Origin: Beijerinckiaceae bacterium
GTDB taxonomy: Bacteria > Pseudomonadota > Alphaproteobacteria > Rhizobiales > Beijerinckiaceae
Assembly: GCA_947455285.1 (NCBI GenBank)
Contig: CANGOK010000023.1
Coordinates: forward strand, 1-19,564
Length of the DNA: 19,564 nucleotides
Reading direction: 5' to 3'
Below the pieces are notes generated by a model. The model did no database searches, was not told where the DNA came from, and was given only the letters and a program-made list of their open reading frames with translations. A program made the position numbers and the translations under genes. Shown in pieces: positions 14,378 through 19,564 of this stretch. Each line of letters starts with the position of its first letter. Position 1 is the stretch's first letter.

Positions 14378-17300
14378 TTATTCCGCCGCCTGCGCCATGG
14401 AGGGCGCCCGCAACTGGGCCAGCAGATCGGCCTCCTTGGCTTTGGCGGCCTGCAGATGACGATGCTTCACATGACCGAATCCCCGGATCATCTGCGGGAT
14501 CTCGGCAAGCGCCACAGCCGTCGCATGATTCTGCGGATTCAGCGCGGCCATCAGCTCTTCCAGCAAGGCGTCGTAATCCATGATGAGCTTTCGCTCCTCG
14601 CGCCGCTCCTGCGTATAGCCGAAGATATCGAACACTGAACCACGCAATCCCCTGAGCGCAGCAAGGGCGCGGAAAAGCGTCATCGTGCGCGGACCGAAGC
14701 TCGACTTCACAGGCAAGCCTGAAGTGGGATCGCGGCGACCAAACAGCGGCGGGGCGAGGTGAAATTCAAACCGCAAGTCACCCTCGAAAGCGCCCTTCAC
14801 CTGATCGAGGAAGGCGCCGTCCGTATAAAGACGCGCGACCTCATACTCGTCCTTGATGGCCATCAGCTTGAAGAGATTGCGCGCGACGGCGAGGGCGAAA
14901 TCCTCGCCCCCCGGCGCCTTGGCGCGCTCCGCCTCACGCGCGCGCAAGACGAGCTTGCGATAGCGCTCCGCATAAGCGGCATTCTGATAGGCGGTGAGAT
15001 AGGCCACGCGACGAGCCACGACTTCATCAAAGCCCTGCGCCAGATGATGCGCGGCGGCTTCGTGCTGCGCGCTCGCGAGCAAAGCCTCGACGCCAGCTTT
15101 ATCCACTGCGGCGCGCCGACCCCAGACGAAGGCCTGCTTGTTCATCGCCACCGCTTCGCCATTCAGCTCCAGCGCGCGGAAGATCGCCTCTTGCGACAAG
15201 GGCACAAAGCCCTTCTGAAAGGCGAAGCCCAGCGTGAACATATTGGTCGCGAGGGGCGTGCCAAGCAGCGCCGTCGCGATGCGCCCGGCATCAATGAAAT
15301 GGGACGTCTCGCCCGCAGCCTCCACGATCGCCTTTTTGATGCGCGCGCCCGGCAGGGTGTAATCTGCATTGCGGGCGAAATCGCCGGGATAGGTCTCTTC
15401 CGTATTGACGATCACGCCCGTATGGCCATGGCGCACGGCGGCGAGCGATTTTTTCGTACCGGCGACGATGAGGTCGCAACCAAGCACAAGATCAGCCTCG
15501 CCAGCCGCAATGCGGATCGCATGAATGTCCTGCGGCGAACGACCAATCTTCACATGGCTGAAGACGGCCCCGCCCTTCTGCGCGATGCCCGTCATGTCGA
15601 TGGCGCCGGCGCCCTTGCCTTCGAGATGCGCCGCCATGCCTAGAATCGCGCCGATGGTGACGACGCCTGTGCCGCCAACGCCCGCGACCAGAATCCCGAA
15701 TGGCCGATCAACAAGCGTCGGCAGATGCGGCATGGACAGATCATCGCCCCTATCGGCATTGCCTGATGCCAGCGGCGCGGCCTTTTTCATCTTCGCGCCA
15801 TGAACTGTCACGAAGGCCGGGCAGAAGCCGTTCACACAGGAGAAATCCTTGTTGCACGAGCCCTGATCGATGCGGCGCTTGCGGCCGAATTCCGTCTCAA
15901 CGGGCTGCACGGAGACGCAGTTCGATTGCACGCCGCAATCGCCGCAACCCTCGCAAACGAGTTCATTGATGATGACCCTTTTGTCAGGGTCGGGATAAGA
16001 GCCGCGCTTGCGGCGTCGGCGTTTTTCAGCAGCGCAGGTCTGATCGAAAATCAAAGCAGTGACGCCGGGGATTTCCGCCAGTTCGCGCTGCACGGCGTCA
16101 AGCTCTTCACGAGGCCTTATCGTGAGGCCTTCAGGCCATTGCGTGCCTGCGGGATATTTATAGGGATCGTCGGTGACGAGAACGAGCTGGCGAACGCCTT
16201 CGGCCGCGACCTGCCGGGCGATGCGATCCACCGTGAGGCCGCCATCATGGGCCTGCCCGCCGGTCATGGCGACGGCGTCGTTGTAGAGGATCTTATAGGT
16301 CATGTTCACGCCAGACCCGATGGCGAAACGCATGGCCAATACGCCCGAATGATTGTAGGTGCCATCGCCCAGATTCTGGAACACATGGCCGCGCGTGGAG
16401 AAGGGCGCTTCGCCAACCCAGTTGGCGCCCTCGCCGCCCATATGGGTGAAGCCTTCGGTCGCCCGGTCCATCCACTGAACCATGTAGTGGCAGCCGATGC
16501 CCGCATAGGCGCGCATGCCCTCGGGCACCTTGGTCGAGGTGTTATGCGGACAACCCGAGCAGAAATAGGGCGTGCGCTGCGCGACCTCGCGGGTCTGCGC
16601 CAGCATCGCCTGCCCCTGCTGTACGCGGGACAGGTTGCGCGACAACTCCTCATCTCGTGGAAAACGCGCGCGCAGCCGTTCACCTATCGCGATGGCGATG
16701 TCATTGGTGTCGAGCGCGGCCTTGGCGGGAAACAGCGAGGCGCCGACTTCATCTTTCTTGCCGATGACCGCGGGCTGATGAAGCGAGCCATAAAGCTCCT
16801 CGCGCACCTGCGCCTCGATGATCGAGCGTTTCTCCTCGATGACGATGATGAGGTCGAGCCCCCTCGCGAACTCCCGCAAGCCTTGCGGCTCGATCGGCCA
16901 TACGCAGCCAAGCTTGTAGAGCCGCAAGCCCAGAGCCTGCGCCCGCGCTTCATCTATGCCCAGCACATCGAGCGACTGACGCGCATCAAGATAAGATTTG
17001 CCGGTGGTGATGATTCCCACCTTCGCATTCGGCCCGCCAGAAAAGATCGTGTCGTTGATTTTATTCGCGCGCAGAAAGGCGATGATGGCGTCGCGCTTGT
17101 GATCAAGCAGCCGCGCCTCCTGCTCGAGCACAGGATCGCGCGGGCGAATGTTGAGGCCGCATTCAGGCAATTCGTAGTCGCTCGGGAGGACGGTGGCGAT
17201 CCGGTCAAGGTCGCTGTCAACGACGGCCGTGGATTCGATATTATCCTTGACGCATTTCACCCCGACCCAGACGCCGGCGTAGCGCGAAAGCGCATAACCA

Positions 17301-17884
17301 TAGAGGCCATAATCAATCAACTCCTGCACGCCAGCCGGCTGCAGGATCGGGATCATCAGGCTGAAAAGATGAAATTCGGACTGATGGCCGGAGGTGGAGG
17401 ATTCCAAAGCATGGTCGTCGCCCATCAGTACGAGCACGCCGCCATGTCTGGACGTTCCCGCGAGGTTGGCGTGGCGGAAGACATCGCCTGACCGATCGAC
17501 GCCCGGCCCCTTGCCATACCAGACGGCGAAGACGCCATCATATTTGCCCTCGCCGCGCATCTCGGCTTGTTGCGAACCCCAGATGGCGGTGGCCGCGAGG
17601 TCTTCATTGAGGCCGGGCTGGAACACCACATCGGCGGCGCGCAATTCTTTGCCCGCATGAATGAACTGCTGATCGAGCCCACCGACCGGCGAGCCGCGAT
17701 AGCCCGAGACGAAACCCGCCGTATTGAGCCCGGCGCGGCGGTCGCGCTCCTTTTGCATGAGAAGCAGGCGGGCGATGGCTTGCGAACCCGAGATGAAAAT
17801 GCGGGTTTTGGCGAGGTCATATTTATCCGACAGGGCGACCTGCTCGAGCCCGGGCGAATGGAGATCGCGGCCTTCATGTGTCAT
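14378..17884 (-). CDS. Indolepyruvate ferredoxin oxidoreductase, fused alpha/gamma form
   Basis: This 1168-residue TPP enzyme oxidatively decarboxylates indolepyruvate or related aryl-pyruvates to acyl-CoA, passing electrons to ferredoxin. The N-terminal pyrimidine-binding domain carries SGYRGSPVGGLDQQ near residue 60. CSGCPHNTS lies near residue 440. The diphosphate-binding domain carries GDGTYNHSGVLA near residue 503 and GGQAHDGGLTVDRI. A 4Fe-4S cysteine cluster spans about residues 643-690 (CEGCGDCGVQSNC, CNKDFSCVNGFCP). The gamma-type domain begins at GVGGTGVVTIGAI near residue 731. This single-chain form is common in aerobic alpha- and betaproteobacteria, whereas archaea split it into IorA and IorB. 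The frame extends to an ATG at 17932, but the ATG at 17884 (THEGRDLHSPG) with GGGGA eight bases upstream fits the family N-terminus better. Confidence 0.93.
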   Translation of the reverse strand: MTHEGRDLHSPGLEQVALSDKYDLAKTRIFISGSQAIARLLLMQKERDRRAGLNTAGFVSGYRGSPVGGLDQQFIHAGKELRAADVVFQPGLNEDLAATAIWGSQQAEMRGEGKYDGVFAVWYGKGPGVDRSGDVFRHANLAGTSRHGGVLVLMGDDHALESSTSGHQSEFHLFSLMIPILQPAGVQELIDYGLYGYALSRYAGVWVGVKCVKDNIESTAVVDSDLDRIATVLPSDYELPECGLNIRPRDPVLEQEARLLDHKRDAIIAFLRANKINDTIFSGGPNAKVGIITTGKSYLDARQSLDVLGIDEARAQALGLRLYKLGCVWPIEPQGLREFARGLDLIIVIEEKRSIIEAQVREELYGSLHQPAVIGKKDEVGASLFPAKAALDTNDIAIAIGERLRARFPRDEELSRNLSRVQQGQAMLAQTREVAQRTPYFCSGCPHNTSTKVPEGMRAYAGIGCHYMVQWMDRATEGFTHMGGEGANWVGEAPFSTRGHVFQNLGDGTYNHSGVLAMRFAIGSGVNMTYKILYNDAVAMTGGQAHDGGLTVDRIARQVAAEGVRQLVLVTDDPYKYPAGTQWPEGLTIRPREELDAVQRELAEIPGVTALIFDQTCAAEKRRRRKRGSYPDPDKRVIINELVCEGCGDCGVQSNCVSVQPVETEFGRKRRIDQGSCNKDFSCVNGFCPAFVTVHGAKMKKAAPLASGNADRGDDLSMPHLPTLVDRPFGILVAGVGGTGVVTIGAILGMAAHLEGKGAGAIDMTGIAQKGGAVFSHVKIGRSPQDIHAIRIAAGEADLVLGCDLIVAGTKKSLAAVRHGHTGVIVNTEETYPGDFARNADYTLPGARIKKAIVEAAGETSHFIDAGRIATALLGTPLATNMFTLGFAFQKGFVPLSQEAIFRALELNGEAVAMNKQAFVWGRRAAVDKAGVEALLASAQHEAAAHHLAQGFDEVVARRVAYLTAYQNAAYAERYRKLVLRAREAERAKAPGGEDFALAVARNLFKLMAIKDEYEVARLYTDGAFLDQVKGAFEGDLRFEFHLAPPLFGRRDPTSGLPVKSSFGPRTMTLFRALAALRGLRGSVFDIFGYTQERREERKLIMDYDALLEELMAALNPQNHATAVALAEIPQMIRGFGHVKHRHLQAAKAKEADLLAQLRAPSMAQAAE

Positions 17885-18057
17885 CCTGGCAATCCCCACG
17901 GCGCGGACCGAACGTCCATAGCTCCGAAGCAATGTAGGGCGGTGGCGCCGTGTATTTCAAGGCGACGCTCATTTCAGGCGCTGTTGCCTCACCGCCCCGA
18001 TCAAGCCAAAGTCATGTGCGAGTAAGCCGACTCAAATCTCTTGGAATGCGCCGCCCC

Positions 18058-18687
18058 ATGAAGAGACTCGCCCTGCTATTGCCCCTGCTCCTTTGGAGCC
18101 AAGGCTCCCGTGCGCATCCCCATGTGATGGTCGGCATGACCAGCGAGGTCATCTTCGTTGACGGCAAGGTGGCGGCCATCCGCCACCACTGGACCTTCGA
18201 CGACATGTACTCGGCCTTCGTCACCGCCAATCTCGGACAGGACGGCAAGGACCCAACGACGCAGGAACTGCAGCCCGTGGCGCAGACCAACGTAGAGTCG
18301 CTCAGGGAGTTCGACTATTTCACCGTTCCCAAGATGAACGGCAAGAAGGCCAACTTCGGCGCACCGAAGGATTATTCGATGACCTTCGACAGCGCTGAGA
18401 AAACGGCGACGCTGCATTTCACCCTACCGCTCGCGGACGCTGCGCAAAGCAAGCTCTTCGTCTTTCAGGTCTATGACCCCAGCTATTTCGTCGCCTTCTC
18501 CTTTTTGAAGGGCGATCCGGTGACGCTCACCAATGCGCCGCAGGGTTGCTCGCTCAGCGTATCGAAGCCAAAGGCGCTCGACAGCGAGGAGAGCAAGAAA
18601 CTGAACGAGAGTTTCTTCTCCGGCCTGTCGCCGGGCGCTGACTTCGGCGCAAAGCTCGCCGACCGTGCCATCGTGGCCTGTCCCTGA
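18058..18687 (+). CDS. DUF1007 family periplasmic protein
   Basis: This 209-residue exported protein is of a family repeatedly found beside NicO-type nickel/cobalt transporters. A signal peptide MKRLALLLPLLLWSQGSRA is followed by the diagnostic mature N-terminus HPHVMV. This histidine-bearing end could bind metal once it is exposed. Further family features are WTFDDMYSAF, a central DYFTVPKMNGK segment and FQVYDPSYFVAFSF. Starts at 18046 (MRRP) and 18058 are both possible, and neither has a strong ribosome-binding site; 18058 is chosen because it begins the signal peptide cleanly. The stop codon overlaps the next gene's ATG by one base (TGATG), indicating translational coupling. A periplasmic accessory role in metal handling is inferred from context only. 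Confidence 0.85.
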   Translation: MKRLALLLPLLLWSQGSRAHPHVMVGMTSEVIFVDGKVAAIRHHWTFDDMYSAFVTANLGQDGKDPTTQELQPVAQTNVESLREFDYFTVPKMNGKKANFGAPKDYSMTFDSAEKTATLHFTLPLADAAQSKLFVFQVYDPSYFVAFSFLKGDPVTLTNAPQGCSLSVSKPKALDSEESKKLNESFFSGLSPGADFGAKLADRAIVACP

Positions 18688-19564
18688 TGCAGCGCGCGAC
18701 CCTGATGTGGCTGGCGGCTCTGGCGAGCGTGGTCGCGCTCGCCGCATGGGCGGGCGAGGCCGCCATGGCGCAGGGCCTCACGCCGCCCGCCCGCAACCCC
18801 TTCAGCGTCGGCGTCAGCGAGGGCGGCTGGCAATATACGGGCTTGCTTGGCTGGATCATGGCCCGGCAAATGGAGTTCGAGCGCGAGTTGAGCGGCGCAG
18901 TCCGCGCCATCCGCACGACGGGCGCAGGCTTCTGGACGCTGGCGGGCCTCAGCTTCGCATATGGGGTCTTCCATGCGGCGGGACCGGGGCACGGCAAGGC
19001 CGTCGTCGCCGCCTATATGATCGCCAATGAGCGGGCGTTGAAACGCGGGCTCGTCATTTCCGCCCTCGCCTCGCTGCTGCAGGGCCTGGTGGCCATCGCC
19101 ATCGTCGGCGTGCTCGCCCTCGTCCTCAACGCCGCCGCCCGCCAGATGCGTGAGGCCGCGCAATGGGTCGAGATAGCAAGCTTTGCAGGCATAGCCGCCT
19201 TCGGCGCCTTTCTCGCCTTTCGCAAGGGACGTGCGCTGATAGGGGCCTTGCGCCCGCCGGAGCCTGTCTCTTCGCGCTTCGTTTGCGAGGCGGTGGACGG
19301 CGATGAAAACCATGTGCATGGGCCGGACTGCGGCCATTTCCACATGCCGGACCCAAAGTCGCTGGGCAAACCCGGTTTAAACTGGCGGGACGCCGCGCTG
19401 ACTGTGGTGACGGCTGGCTCGCGGCCCTGCTCAGGCGCCATCCTCGTGCTGGTCTTCTCCATGGCGCAGGGGATCTTCTACGCCGGCGTCGCCGCCACCT
19501 TCGCCATGGCTCTGGGCACAGCGATCACCACCGGCGCGCTGGCGACCATGGCGGTCCTCGCCAA
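18687..19564 (+). CDS. NicO/RcnA-family nickel/cobalt transporter, 3' end outside window
   Basis: The frame stays open from the ATG at 18687 to the end of the window, giving 292 residues of an incomplete protein. A signal or first membrane segment (WLAALASVVALAAWA) is followed by a periplasmic part. A membrane segment then carries the family motif FHAAGPGHGKAVVAAY (H96, H102), with further helices ISALASLLQGLVAIAIVGVL and IASFAGIAAFGAFLAF. A hydrophilic loop rich in His and Cys (ENHVHGPDCGHFHMPD) comes before a second motif helix, GSRPCSGAILVLVF. The pattern fits NicO-type nickel/cobalt permeases, of which RcnA exports these metals. The His-rich loop probably binds metal. It is coupled to the DUF1007 gene by a one-base overlap. 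Direction of transport is inference. Confidence 0.88.
   Translation, partial: MQRATLMWLAALASVVALAAWAGEAAMAQGLTPPARNPFSVGVSEGGWQYTGLLGWIMARQMEFERELSGAVRAIRTTGAGFWTLAGLSFAYGVFHAAGPGHGKAVVAAYMIANERALKRGLVISALASLLQGLVAIAIVGVLALVLNAAARQMREAAQWVEIASFAGIAAFGAFLAFRKGRALIGALRPPEPVSSRFVCEAVDGDENHVHGPDCGHFHMPDPKSLGKPGLNWRDAALTVVTAGSRPCSGAILVLVFSMAQGIFYAGVAATFAMALGTAITTGALATMAVLA

Noticed and set aside
15800..17491. 563-codon plus-strand frame inside the indolepyruvate oxidoreductase gene
   Set aside because: It is antisense to a clearly coding region with intact TPP and iron-sulfur motifs; the translated product is Arg/Ala/His-rich shadow sequence.

Overview
The window looks like a chromosomal segment of a GC-rich alphaproteobacterium, most likely of the order Hyphomicrobiales (Rhizobiales). 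This rests on the recognisable CpdR, the block cpdR / N-formylglutamate amidohydrolase / suhB-mmgR-type small RNA / hisN, a fused indolepyruvate ferredoxin oxidoreductase and a DUF1007 plus NicO nickel/cobalt exporter pair. Genus cannot be fixed by eye. No rRNA, tRNA, insertion sequence, prophage or CRISPR array is visible.

Left part (1-3970): cpdR (minus) is divergent from an N-formylglutamate amidohydrolase gene (plus). The next 484 bp hold two minus-strand small RNAs. They share an identical 69-bp 3' half with two anti-Shine-Dalgarno stretches and an intrinsic terminator. Each has its own promoter and its own non-homologous 5' hairpin. Then follow hisN (plus) and a convergent, 3'-overlapping alpha/beta hydrolase gene (minus).

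Middle (3920-7206): a small heat-shock protein gene sits behind a convincing ROSE-type RNA thermometer. Directly after it comes an islet of visibly lower GC: a strong-looking promoter, a run of about 140 bp able to form several hairpins and ending in a terminator-like element, and an unclassified 'YSNHCYT' protein whose start is unclear. A secreted PepSY-like protein with a Pro/Ala-rich tail and a low-specificity threonine aldolase (both minus) come next.

Right part (7207-19564): gltB-gltD encode NADPH-dependent glutamate synthase and end at a bidirectional terminator shared with a convergent DUF2189 membrane protein. Upstream of the latter on the same strand is a fused indolepyruvate ferredoxin oxidoreductase. 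Divergent from it, a DUF1007 periplasmic protein overlaps the start of a NicO-family nickel/cobalt transporter that runs off the window.

Together the genes are mostly core metabolism: nitrogen assimilation (gltBD), histidine synthesis and formylglutamate hydrolysis (hisN, amidohydrolase), aromatic 2-oxoacid oxidation, cell-cycle proteolysis control (cpdR), heat response and metal homeostasis. The most interesting parts are RNA-level: the tandem sRNA pair, the thermometer, and the undescribed structured stretch at 4476-4620.
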